A stretch of DNA of 64,000 bases. Origin: an uncultured Alphaproteobacteria bacterium (GTDB taxonomy: Bacteria > Pseudomonadota > Alphaproteobacteria > Rhodobacterales > Rhodobacteraceae). The DNA lies in assembly GCA_902599445.1 (NCBI GenBank), contig CACKFK010000003.1:26083-90082 (forward strand). Direction: 5' to 3'. Both the position numbers and the translations under genes were made by a program. The notes below the pieces were generated by a model. That model worked only from the letters and a program-made list of their open reading frames with translations, had not been told where the DNA came from and searched no databases. Positions 42,454-50,652 of this stretch are shown piece by piece (positions within the stretch are counted from its first letter, which is position 1; every line of letters begins with the position of its first letter).

Positions 42454-43723
42454 AGGCAGGGTACTTCATTTTCTGAAACAACCAAATCCAGTCAACCTAG
42501 AAGGTTCTTACGAATACATTGAAGAAGGTGCAGTCGTAATAAATGAAGGTAGAATCTTGGAAATAGGTACTTACATGGATACCCGTGTTAAATATCCTGA
42601 TCTTGAAGTGACAGATTATTCTAAGAATTTGATATTTCCTGGTTTCATTGATTTGCATAATCATTACCCTCAAGTTCAAGTAATTGCTTCTTATGGAACG
42701 CAACTTTTAGAATGGTTACAAAAGTATACTTTCCCTGAAGAAGCTAAATTTGGGGATCAAAGTTATGCCAAACTTCAAGCGAAGAAATTTATTAAATTAT
42801 TGCTTAGTAATGGGACTACAACTTCAGTATCTTTTTGCTCAGTTCACAAAGATTCTGTCAACTCACTTTTTGAGGAAGCGTCTAAGCATAATATGTGCAT
42901 GATTGCTGGGAAAGTTATGATGGATAGAAATGCCCCAGACAATCTGCTGGATGACCCTCTATCTTCTTATCAAGATACAAAAGAATTAATTTCTAAGTGG
43001 CATGAAAACGGAAGGAATTACTATGCAATATCTCCTCGATTCGCAATAACTTCTTCACCAGAGCAATTGTTACAGGCTGGAAGGTTGGTAGCCGAGCACC
43101 CGACTTGTTATATGCAGACACATTTAGGTGAAAACAAAGAAGAGATTAGATATGCTATGAATCTCTATCCAAACTCAAAGAATTATTTAGATATTTATAG
43201 GGAGGCAGGATTAGTAGGTAGCAAGTCCTTGATGGGCCATTCAATTCATTTGAGTCCAGATGAAATAAGCATTTTCAAAGATCTGGAGGCTATAGCTGTT
43301 CATTGCCCCACCTCTAATATGTTTCTGGGTAGTGGATTTTTCCCACTCCGCAATTTAATTAATTCTGGAGTAAAAGTTGGTGTAGCAACGGATGTAGGTG
43401 GAGGAACCTCTTATTCAATGATTAGTACACTTGATGCAGCCTACAAGATCCAACAGTTCATCGATTTTAGTGTACATCCAATGTATGCTTTTTATTGGGC
43501 TACATTGGGGAATGCTAAGGCACTAGGGTTGGAAAAAGAAATTGGGAGTTTCAGGAAAGGAAGTTTTGCAGATTTAGTGATATTGGATACCAGGGGTGAT
43601 TTATGCTCTGATATTCGTATGAAAACCTGCACATCCTTGACTGAAGAATTATTTGTGTTGCAGACTTTAGGAGGTAATCATTCTGTAAAAGCTGTCTATG
43701 TGGCAGGTGAGCGCTCGAAATGA
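42443..43723 (+). CDS. guaD: Guanine deaminase
   Basis: This enzyme deaminates guanine to xanthine, feeding XdhAB. The 426-residue amidohydrolase has the metal HxH motif DLHNHYPQ (His72, His74), PRFAITSS, QTHLGEN, GHSIHLS and ATDVGGGTSYSM, all typical of guanine deaminase. It overlaps xdhC by 11 bp and completes an xdhABC-guaD operon for purine use as a nitrogen source. Confidence 0.92.
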   Translation: MILRGRVLHFLKQPNPVNLEGSYEYIEEGAVVINEGRILEIGTYMDTRVKYPDLEVTDYSKNLIFPGFIDLHNHYPQVQVIASYGTQLLEWLQKYTFPEEAKFGDQSYAKLQAKKFIKLLLSNGTTTSVSFCSVHKDSVNSLFEEASKHNMCMIAGKVMMDRNAPDNLLDDPLSSYQDTKELISKWHENGRNYYAISPRFAITSSPEQLLQAGRLVAEHPTCYMQTHLGENKEEIRYAMNLYPNSKNYLDIYREAGLVGSKSLMGHSIHLSPDEISIFKDLEAIAVHCPTSNMFLGSGFFPLRNLINSGVKVGVATDVGGGTSYSMISTLDAAYKIQQFIDFSVHPMYAFYWATLGNAKALGLEKEIGSFRKGSFADLVILDTRGDLCSDIRMKTCTSLTEELFVLQTLGGNHSVKAVYVAGERSK

Positions 43724-43818
43724 TTTTTTCTTAGGGTTAAGTTAAATATAGTGTTAATGTAGTCTGGATATTTTCGGGTTATGGAAATTTTTAATCTTAA
43801 ACACGCATAGAAAAAAAC

Positions 43819-44883
43819 ATGATTTTGATCAATATTGCCGTTTTGATAACTTTAATTGGCTTAGGGATCTTTAGTTTTGGTATTAACGAAAACAGCATAT
43901 CTACCCTAGATTCAGTTGGAGAATTTACTCAAAAGAAAGAAAAAAAATCTGAATCAAACTCTGCGCAAGACGAAGTAGCAAAAAGCAAGGCTATTCCAAA
44001 TGTGCCAGATGATAATGTGAAAAAGATTGTTGACCTGTCAAAAGAAGTACGCGAACTTAGAAAAGAGATTTCTACCAGAAGATTGGAACTCGATGATGTG
44101 ATCAATCAAATAGAAAATCTGAATCTAAAGATAGGAAATCTGAGAGTTGAAGAAAACAATTTAAATACCGAGGTATCCAAATTTAAGTTAGAAATGGCTG
44201 AGATGCAAAAATTGCAGGAAGACAGGCTTGTAAAAACAAAAGAAATTGAGGAGGTAAAATTAGAGGACGAAAATGCTAAAGAAATAGCTGAATTATTAAA
44301 AGAAAATGAAAAATTACGGACGACACTCTTGCAGCAAGGCGATGAAGTTACTGATTTGCGTGAGAAAATCTCACAAATTGAGGGCGAGAATCTTTCCAAG
44401 CAAACTAAATTAATAGAAGAAAATGCTAGTGTTCGTTTGAAAAAGTTGACGGCTGCGTTGGAAAAATTACAAATAGAACTAGATACCAATAAGGCAAGTC
44501 AGCTAGCCTTTAACAAGTTGGTGGAATCTCAAAAAACTCAGATTATTAAGATCCGTGCTGCAAATTTGGAACTGGAAAAGCAGTTGGAGGAAGCAAAATC
44601 TGATAAAACTTCAATAGGGATTTATGATGGGATGATAGCAACTTTTGGGGGAAATCTGGTATATGAACCTAACAAGAAGAAAATTATTTTGGTAACGCCA
44701 GAGGGTATTGAATACACTATCTTGCAGGATGATTTTCCTGGCGATTTAGTAGCAAAATGTGGATTACCAGTTAGTTCAAGTTCAAAGGATAGATGTTTTG
44801 CAACAATATCAGCTCAGATTTTTGTAGAAGATGATGATTTAGTTTTGAAAGGAAGGGAAATTAAGGAAATTACTAAAAAGTAG
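43819..44883 (+). CDS. Membrane-anchored coiled-coil protein, unknown function
   Basis: The 354-residue protein is not recognised. It has an N-terminal hydrophobic span (about 1-22), a Lys/Glu-rich linker, and a long heptad-like coiled coil (about residues 70-270) rich in Glu, Lys and Leu. A small C-terminal globular region (about 275-354) follows, with YEPNKKKIILVTPEGIEYT and two cysteines. The layout suggests an envelope tether facing the periplasm. It precedes the lytic transglycosylase gene by 51 bp, but the latter has its own sigma-54 element. Confidence 0.7.
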   Translation: MILINIAVLITLIGLGIFSFGINENSISTLDSVGEFTQKKEKKSESNSAQDEVAKSKAIPNVPDDNVKKIVDLSKEVRELRKEISTRRLELDDVINQIENLNLKIGNLRVEENNLNTEVSKFKLEMAEMQKLQEDRLVKTKEIEEVKLEDENAKEIAELLKENEKLRTTLLQQGDEVTDLREKISQIEGENLSKQTKLIEENASVRLKKLTAALEKLQIELDTNKASQLAFNKLVESQKTQIIKIRAANLELEKQLEEAKSDKTSIGIYDGMIATFGGNLVYEPNKKKIILVTPEGIEYTILQDDFPGDLVAKCGLPVSSSSKDRCFATISAQIFVEDDDLVLKGREIKEITKK

Positions 44884-44908
44884 TTTAGCTGGCTAATCTG
44901 TGATCTCC

Positions 44909-44924
44909 TGGCATGGCGTTTGCA
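44909..44924 (+). promoter_or_regulatory. Sigma-54 (-24/-12) promoter of the lytic transglycosylase gene
   Basis: TGGCATGGCGTTTGCA: GG at 44910-44911 and GC at 44922-44923 with the required 10-bp spacing; one departure from the TGGCAC-N5-TTGC consensus. Transcription would start about position 44935, the A of the gene's ATG, predicting a leaderless or near-leaderless mRNA. Confidence 0.6.
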
Positions 44925-44934
44925 GATTTACACT

Positions 44935-45813
44935 ATGAAAATTCTTTACTTGTATATTAAATCCCTATCGCGACATATAGTCTATATATCCAATGCACTA
45001 ATCTTATTGATTGCCTTTTTTTCTAACTCGGGCTCTTTACTTTGGGGGGCCGATCTTTTTGGCAAACCCAACTGTGAGGAGATAGCTTCAGCTATCGAAC
45101 AGGAAGCGAATCTTCCTAAACATTTGCTGAGTAGTATATCAAGAGTTGAGGCAGGCAGAAAACTTTCAAATGGAAAAGTCCGGGGGTGGCCTTGGACTCT
45201 GAACCATGCTGGAAAAGGGCTTTTCTTTGAAAGTAAAGAAGAAGCACTAAAATATTTGAAGCAAGCAGTATCATCAGGATCAAGGAATATTGATGTGGGA
45301 TGCATGCAGTTAAATTACCGATGGCATAAGGTGGCCTTTTCTTCCATTGAGGAAATGATTGATCCAGAGCTGAACGTTAGATATGCTGCAAAGTTTGCCC
45401 AGGAATTGTATGAAAGGCATAATGAATGGGAAGATGTAATAAAGCATTACCATTCAAACAAGAAAAAATTTAATGTACCGTATTTTCAAAAAGTTGCAAA
45501 GGTTTGGGATTTAAAAAAAGAAGAAAGTACCGATTCCAATCCACTTATGTTTACTGAGGCCGAACAATTAGATCCATTGATTGAAATAGAGAGAGATAAT
45601 CCTACTCCAGTCAAGCCCATAGTCGTATTTGATATGGTGTCATATCCTACTAGTGATCAGCAAGTTACTCATGAAAACGTGGATGGGATAGATTTTACCT
45701 CTGGTACGGTAAGTAACGTTAATTCTGGAATTGCCCCAATTGATATCCCAGATTATTTGAGGAAGCATTGGTCTCTTGTCATTAGTTTAAGAGAGCAACT
45801 TGAAACAAATTAA
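44935..45813 (+). CDS. Lytic transglycosylase (SLT domain), probably flagellum-associated
   Basis: SLT enzymes cleave peptidoglycan between MurNAc and GlcNAc. The 292-residue product has an N-terminal hydrophobic export signal (about 15-40). Its SLT domain has catalytic Glu72 in SSISRVEAGR, then WPWTLNHAG, DVGCMQLNYRWH and YHSNKKKFNVPYFQKV. The C-terminal 90 residues are acidic and unrecognised. The sigma-54 element in front links it to the flagellar genes, so a rod-hole function like SltF of Rhodobacter sphaeroides is inferred. ATG 44935 is chosen; an in-frame TTG at 44920 falls inside the promoter. Confidence 0.82.
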   Translation: MKILYLYIKSLSRHIVYISNALILLIAFFSNSGSLLWGADLFGKPNCEEIASAIEQEANLPKHLLSSISRVEAGRKLSNGKVRGWPWTLNHAGKGLFFESKEEALKYLKQAVSSGSRNIDVGCMQLNYRWHKVAFSSIEEMIDPELNVRYAAKFAQELYERHNEWEDVIKHYHSNKKKFNVPYFQKVAKVWDLKKEESTDSNPLMFTEAEQLDPLIEIERDNPTPVKPIVVFDMVSYPTSDQQVTHENVDGIDFTSGTVSNVNSGIAPIDIPDYLRKHWSLVISLREQLETN

Positions 45814-45851
45814 AAATGGGACTAAATTGAAATAAAACTAGAGGTGAGGAA

Positions 45852-46076
45852 ATGGAAGAATTAGAGAAGTTTCTGATGAAAGAACTAAAAGCTTTATTGG
45901 GAAAATATGAAGATTTATACCTTGAACCAATTGTTCGTGATAATGGAGATTTTCTTATACCATTACACCCCCATTTAAAGAAGAATCGGGAGGCACAAAA
46001 GAGAGTAGCAGAGGCATTTAGCGAAATGATGAAGTCTGACTTAGGAAAGAAACCTAGAAGTAAAGCTTGGGTTTAG
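45852..46076 (+). CDS. Small protein of unknown function
   Basis: A 74-residue soluble, charged protein (LEKFLMKELKALLGKYEDLY, LIPLHPHLKKNREAQKRVAEAF). The ATG is preceded by GAGGTGAGGA. It is followed one base later by the TTG start of the potassium channel gene, so the two may be translationally coupled. No family recognised. Confidence 0.6.
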   Translation: MEELEKFLMKELKALLGKYEDLYLEPIVRDNGDFLIPLHPHLKKNREAQKRVAEAFSEMMKSDLGKKPRSKAWV

Positions 46077-46077
46077 T

Positions 46078-47001
46078 TTGGGAATCCTCTCTCAACAGAG
46101 AATATTAGAAATCCTTGAGAAGGCCAAACCTGGGGATAAAACTAGTCAATACAGTGATTTATTTCTTTCTACTTTAATAATCTTAAACCTTCTCGCCGTA
46201 TCACTAGAATCCGTTGAATCCATAGGAAATGTTTTTCGCTACGAATTCTATGTTTTTGAATTATTCTCTGTATCGATATTTATTTGTGAATATCTACTGA
46301 GGATCTGGGCCACTGGGGCAAATGGGGATGGCAGTCTTAGTTCATCATTTAAAGCAAGATTAAAATATATTCTTGGTTTCACTGGCATAATTGATCTTTT
46401 AGCCATTCTTCCCAGCTTATTACCATTACTATTCAGTGTTGATTTACGTTGGTTAAGGGTTCTTCGATTACTTCGGTTGTTAAAAATATCTCACTATTCG
46501 AGCGCATTAGAGGATTTGTTTTCAGCTATAAATCATGAACGTTCTTCATTTGCTGCAGCATCATATCTTTTTGTGTTGGCACTTTTCTTTGCGTCATCCC
46601 TTATGTACGTAGCAGAAAACAGCGTTCAACCAGAGAAATTCAGCTCCATTCCGGAAACGATGTGGTGGTCTCTAATTACACTGACTACTGTTGGGTATGG
46701 TGATGTGTCCCCCATTTCTCCGTTAGGCAAAATAATTGGAGCCTTTACAGCGATTATGGGAGTTTTTTCGGTAGCATTGCTTACTGGTATTGTAGCCAAT
46801 GCTTTTGCACATCAGGTTGCACAAAGAAAAGCGATTCTGGAAGCAGAGATTTCATCAGCTTTGGAGGACGGAGAAATTGATGTTGAGGAGAAGGCCAAGA
46901 TAGAGAAACTGCGTAAAAGATATGATATCAGTGAAGATCATGTGAAGGCTATAATTGATGTGTTAAAAGACAAGGCAACACATGAAAAGGATTCAAAGTG
47001 A
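46078..47001 (+). CDS. Voltage-gated-type potassium channel
   Basis: The 307-residue membrane protein has six predicted spans. The fourth is arginine-rich like an S4 voltage sensor (LRWLRVLRLLRLLK, about 123-136). The selectivity filter is TTVGYGD at 203-209. A cytoplasmic acidic helical tail (about 250-300) follows. The start is a TTG just after the stop of the small upstream gene; no ATG or GTG precedes the first span. K+ selectivity is indicated by the filter; gating is inferred. Confidence 0.88.
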   Translation: MGILSQQRILEILEKAKPGDKTSQYSDLFLSTLIILNLLAVSLESVESIGNVFRYEFYVFELFSVSIFICEYLLRIWATGANGDGSLSSSFKARLKYILGFTGIIDLLAILPSLLPLLFSVDLRWLRVLRLLRLLKISHYSSALEDLFSAINHERSSFAAASYLFVLALFFASSLMYVAENSVQPEKFSSIPETMWWSLITLTTVGYGDVSPISPLGKIIGAFTAIMGVFSVALLTGIVANAFAHQVAQRKAILEAEISSALEDGEIDVEEKAKIEKLRKRYDISEDHVKAIIDVLKDKATHEKDSK

Positions 47002-47138
47002 TTGATATGATGATTTTCTTATCATTCGGATTATATATATAAAGTAAGGTTGCTTGTAATGCCCAAGCTCCTTTTCTAGATCAACCTAGGCTAAAGGCGT
47101 TTTGGGAAATGACTTAAACCATTTTGACAGTTGCGACC

Positions 47139-48647
47139 TTAACAGAGTGACATTTCCATTTTGGCCTTTCTTCTTCTCTCAGAAGAGGAGGGAATGTGAA
47201 GAATTTCCCTGTATTTTGCTACTGTTCTTCTTGCTAGTCTTACTCCTCTTTTGCTAATATTTTTTGCAATGGCATCGTCACTTAAAGGCTTGACTGGTGT
47301 TTCTTCTGATATCATCTTAGAGATCATGTGCCTCACTGCTGCAGCAGACGTACCTACTCCATTCGAGTTACTTTGAATACTTACGCTAAAAAAGGACTTT
47401 AGTGTAAACGTTCCTCTGGGTGTGTTCATTAGAAGGCCTGCGGTCACTCTACTGACAGTGCTCTCGTGCATACCAACGGACTCAGCGACGTCTTTAAGGG
47501 AAAGTGGTTTAAGAAAATCCAAGCCGTGCGTTAAGAAGTCGGTTTGTCTACGGACAATTTCTGCCGAGATTTTTAAAGTTGTAGTATTTCTTTGTTCTAG
47601 AGCACGTTTTAGCCATCGAGCAGATGCCAATGCCTGATTAGCAAAGTTGTTAGTTCTTTTATTTTCTTTCGATTTAATGTGAATTCTTTCCGCGTATTCC
47701 TCATTCACAAATACTGTTGGCAAGGTAGACTTGTTGAGGTCTACCGACCATCCATCCTTTGACTTTTTAACAATAAGGTCGGGAGAGGTAATCTGTGGAA
47801 TGTCATTTTCAAACATGGACCCTGGTTTAGGATTGAAACTTCTTATAATTTTCAAGTAGGTAGTTATTTCAGAAACTTCACAGCCACATTTCTTAGCTAA
47901 TATTTTGAAATCACCTTTAGCTAATATCACTAAATTATTGAGTAGGATTTCTAGACTCTTATTATCTTCCCCAGCCGCTCTGGCCTGAATGAGCAGGCAT
48001 TCTTTTAAGTCTCGAGCAAATAATCCAGCCGGTTCACAGGTTTGTAGCTTATGCAAAATTTCTTCTACAAAAGGTATATCTATTCCGCATTCAGAGGCCA
48101 CTTCATCTATAGACTTTCCAAGCCAACCAGATGGTTCAATGTGCTCGAGAAATTTCATAGCTACAAAGATCTCGTCTTTAGATTCAAAGAGTAGAAATAT
48201 TTGTTTCTCTATGTGCTGGTAAAGTGAATTAGGACGATCCTCAACTGTTGCCTCGATTATATTATCTTTTTGTGTGTCACTTCCGGCAGCTTGATTACTT
48301 TGACCAGATTTACCATCGTATTCAACTAAGCTACAATCGAACCGATTGTCGTAATCATCGTGTTTTGTTGGATCATCTGCGATAGCCCCACCGTTTTCTA
48401 AGGTAGTGTCAACCTCACTCTTGATCACATTTTCTGACACGGAGGCATTTTCCTGGCTATTAATCTCAGGCTTTTCGTTTTTAGTGTCATCCTCTGTTTC
48501 AAGAAAAGGATTTTCAAAAGTTTGTTCTTCTAAATATTGAGTCAAATCCAAATTTGTCATTTGCAACAACTTTATCGCTTGCTGTAACTGAGGTGTCATC
48601 ACTAATGACTGCCTCTGTTTTATATTGAGAGATGGTGATAATTGCAT
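47139..48647 (-). CDS. rpoN: RNA polymerase sigma-54 factor
   Basis: RpoN directs polymerase to -24/-12 promoters and needs an AAA+ activator. The 502-residue protein has the N-terminal Gln-rich activator-interacting region (LNIKQRQSLVMTPQLQQAIKLLQ), an acidic linker (about 50-140), the core-binding region, a helix-turn-helix (LKDVAESVGMHESTVSRVT) and the RpoN box ARRTVAKYRE near the C-terminus. Four matching promoters precede motility genes around it. No activator gene such as flbD or fleQ is visible in the window. Confidence 0.95.
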   Translation of the reverse strand: MQLSPSLNIKQRQSLVMTPQLQQAIKLLQMTNLDLTQYLEEQTFENPFLETEDDTKNEKPEINSQENASVSENVIKSEVDTTLENGGAIADDPTKHDDYDNRFDCSLVEYDGKSGQSNQAAGSDTQKDNIIEATVEDRPNSLYQHIEKQIFLLFESKDEIFVAMKFLEHIEPSGWLGKSIDEVASECGIDIPFVEEILHKLQTCEPAGLFARDLKECLLIQARAAGEDNKSLEILLNNLVILAKGDFKILAKKCGCEVSEITTYLKIIRSFNPKPGSMFENDIPQITSPDLIVKKSKDGWSVDLNKSTLPTVFVNEEYAERIHIKSKENKRTNNFANQALASARWLKRALEQRNTTTLKISAEIVRRQTDFLTHGLDFLKPLSLKDVAESVGMHESTVSRVTAGLLMNTPRGTFTLKSFFSVSIQSNSNGVGTSAAAVRHMISKMISEETPVKPLSDDAIAKNISKRGVRLARRTVAKYREILHIPSSSERRRKAKMEMSLC

Positions 48648-48717
48648 TTTAATCTCCTTTTTTTTCCTACTTTATGGAAAAAAAATAATGAATCAAAAAA
48701 ACAATTTGACTACCTAG

Positions 48718-48737
48718 TTTGTCAACAGAGTGACAAA
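48718..48737. repeat. Inverted repeat upstream of rpoN
   Basis: TTTGTCA, six bases, TGACAAA: a perfect 7-bp inverted repeat 70 bp upstream of the rpoN start, in a 252-bp AT-rich spacer. It looks like an operator for a dimeric regulator. The regulator is unknown, and the spacing (TGTCA-N6-TGACA) does not fit the PpsR consensus. Confidence 0.4.
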
Positions 48738-48899
48738 AAAATTCAATATAAACAGTGATTAAACAGAATATTGTGAATCAAGCTATTTCTTTGTGTCAAA
48801 AAAAAGTACGGATTTTGTAGCTATTTTCGTAAAGTGGCACTATTATTTGCATTAATAACTTAAGTGAATTTTATATGGGATATTGTGAGGCCTATCGTA

Positions 48900-49142
48900 A
48901 TGAAAAGATTTTCTAGTTCGAAAGATACTGGAGCACCATGCCAGCGATGTATGATACTTAGGGTTTTCCTTGGAATGGTGCTGTTGATTATTATTTTGGG
49001 GCTCTCGGGAGGTGATGAATTAACTTACCTAAAGTACATTACAACCCAAAATGTTGGGAATTTCATCGTGGTTGCTGGGATAGTAACCTTTCTTGGCAAA
49101 CTTTGTTTTTGGCACTGGGATAAGAAAAACAATAAGATTTAG
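48900..49142 (+). CDS. Small membrane protein with a CxxC motif, unknown function
   Basis: An 80-residue product from ATG 48900 (GTGAGG about 9 bp upstream); a GTG at 48864 would add 12 residues. It has a CQRC motif near residue 16, two hydrophobic spans (about 20-36 and 53-68) and a basic tail. It converges with the Lcl-domain gene, 11 bp away. Not recognised; coding status is plausible but not certain. Confidence 0.5.
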   Translation: MKRFSSSKDTGAPCQRCMILRVFLGMVLLIIILGLSGGDELTYLKYITTQNVGNFIVVAGIVTFLGKLCFWHWDKKNNKI

Positions 49143-49153
49143 ATTTATGCCAT

Positions 49154-49642
49154 TTATCTGTCCCGGACTAAACGTACAGCTAGGTTTTGGTAGGGATAAA
49201 ATCTACCATATGTATTTCCCGTGTAGAAGTTTACGGACCAATAGTGTCTTTTGGCATATTTATTTTGTTCTCCTGTCCAGTAGGGGACAGGGTCTGTATT
49301 CGGAAAGACATCCTTCTCAATTTTGGGTATACCGCAATCTCGACAGACTAAAGACTCAAGTTCCTTTCTCGTTGGCAAACGCCAACCGTCACCTAATTGT
49401 TCTATTGCAATATTTATAACTTCCTTCATCTGATCGTGATTAAGAGTTACTATCTTCCCATTGCAGGTTTCACCATTCCATCTTTGCCCTACGCTACACC
49501 TCATCCATTCGGTAGCGGTGTAAAGATCAATCACTAAATGCTCTTTGGTATAGAATTGCCCGCTTTCCTCAGAAAATCCATTATTACAAAGGCATGCCAT
49601 GATAAGCATTTTTACGGCAAGTACTCGAAAGAAAGTTTTCAT
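49154..49642 (-). CDS. Secreted Lcl/DUF1566-domain protein
   Basis: The 162-residue protein has an N-terminal export signal (about 1-24) and the Lcl C-terminal (DUF1566) pattern: GDGWRLPTRKELESLV, PYWTGEQNK, YWSVNFYTG and AVRLVRDR. It has several cysteine pairs (RCSVGQRW, ETCNG, CRDCG) that may form disulfides outside the cytoplasm. Such domains occur in surface lectin-like proteins. The function here is unknown, and it interrupts the rpoN-pomA interval. Confidence 0.75.
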   Translation of the reverse strand: MKTFFRVLAVKMLIMACLCNNGFSEESGQFYTKEHLVIDLYTATEWMRCSVGQRWNGETCNGKIVTLNHDQMKEVINIAIEQLGDGWRLPTRKELESLVCRDCGIPKIEKDVFPNTDPVPYWTGEQNKYAKRHYWSVNFYTGNTYGRFYPYQNLAVRLVRDR

Positions 49643-49774
49643 GAGATTTCTTTTTAAAGATAGTTTTTTCCGAAAAACTCTATTGAATTAACAGATGATA
49701 ATATTATATCACAACTATTGGTGGCTTTGAAGCTAAATGCTTTTTTACCGTTATTGTTGTAATTGGTATGTAAG

Positions 49775-49791
49775 TTGGTACTATTCTTGCA
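49775..49791 (+). promoter_or_regulatory. Sigma-54 (-24/-12) promoter of pomA-pomB
   Basis: TTGGTACTATTCTTGCA: GG at 49777-49778, GC at 49789-49790, exactly 10 bp between; one departure (T for C) from TGGCAC-N5-TTGC. Predicted transcription start near 49802, about 31 bases before the pomA ATG. Confidence 0.7.
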
Positions 49792-49832
49792 AACTTAAAC
49801 AAAAATTTAAACCAAGGTAAGAAAATAGAGCA

Positions 49833-50594
49833 ATGGATATAGCATCTTTAGTCGGAATCTTAGGAGCAATAGGTTTAATTGTTGTAGCTATGACTGCTGG
49901 TGGTAGCATAAACACATTTATTGATGTTCCTTCTGTACAAATCGTTTTTGGTGGAACGGCATTTGGTGTCATGTATAGTTCCACATTACCATCTTTTTTA
50001 GGAAGTTTTGGTGTCATGGCCAAGGCCTTCTTTCCTCCAGTTAAGAAACAAGATGAATTAATTGAGAGGATGGTAGAATTAGCGGGAATAGCCCGAAAGG
50101 ATGGGATGATGGCTCTAGAAGGGCAGGAAGTTCCAGACAAATTTTTCGCTAAGGGAATGCAAATGCTTGTGGATGGTGCTGATGAAGCAAAACTCACATC
50201 ACAACTGACCCAAGAAATTAAAGCAATGAAGGCTCGCCATGAAACTAATCAAGGTGTTGTGGGAGCCTGGATTGATATAGCTCCAGCGATGGGTATGATT
50301 GGGACACTTGTAGGTTTAGTTTTAATGTTAGGTAATATGGCTGATCCTAAGGCTATTGGACCTGCAATGGCTGTGGCCTTGTTGACGACCCTTTATGGGG
50401 CTTTTGTCGCTAATGTTTTGTTTCTACCAATGAAAACCAAACTGGAAGGTTATACCGCATATGAGGTTGTTTATAGAGAAATGGTTGTCTTAGGGTTAAG
50501 AAATATTGCTAGGGGTGAGTCTCCAAGAAACATTCAGGATCAGATGGTTGCAAACTTACCCCCTAAGATGCAAGCAAAATTAGAAGCTGCTTAA
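49833..50594 (+). CDS. pomA: Flagellar stator protein PomA (MotA family, Na+ type)
   Basis: PomA forms the outer ring of the ion-driven stator that pushes on FliG. The 253-residue product has four spans, TAGGSINTFIDVPSVQIVFGG near the N-terminus, and DIAPAMGMIGTLVGLVLML and DPKAIGPAMAVALLTTLYGA, which match Vibrio PomA closely and contain the conserved prolines. Naming as PomA and not MotA is based on these segments and on the PomB-like partner 58 bp downstream. A sigma-54 element precedes it. Confidence 0.85.
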   Translation: MDIASLVGILGAIGLIVVAMTAGGSINTFIDVPSVQIVFGGTAFGVMYSSTLPSFLGSFGVMAKAFFPPVKKQDELIERMVELAGIARKDGMMALEGQEVPDKFFAKGMQMLVDGADEAKLTSQLTQEIKAMKARHETNQGVVGAWIDIAPAMGMIGTLVGLVLMLGNMADPKAIGPAMAVALLTTLYGAFVANVLFLPMKTKLEGYTAYEVVYREMVVLGLRNIARGESPRNIQDQMVANLPPKMQAKLEAA

Positions 50595-50652
50595 AGGATC
50601 TCTCTAATCCAATAATTGGGTTATCACTTAGTTTTTAGGAAAAACTTGTATC

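Noticed and set aside
47127..48736. The 12-base string AACAGAGTGACA both at the rpoN 3' end and in its upstream region
   Set aside because: The copy at 47132 spans the rpoN stop region and is not part of an inverted repeat. Two copies of a 12-mer this far apart are weak evidence for a functional repeat.
48834..48851. Sigma-54-like TGGCAC...TTGCA before the small CxxC membrane protein gene
   Set aside because: The GG-to-GC spacing is 11 bp, and sigma-54 promoters need 10 bp almost without exception. It lies near rpoN and may be chance, so it was not listed as a promoter.
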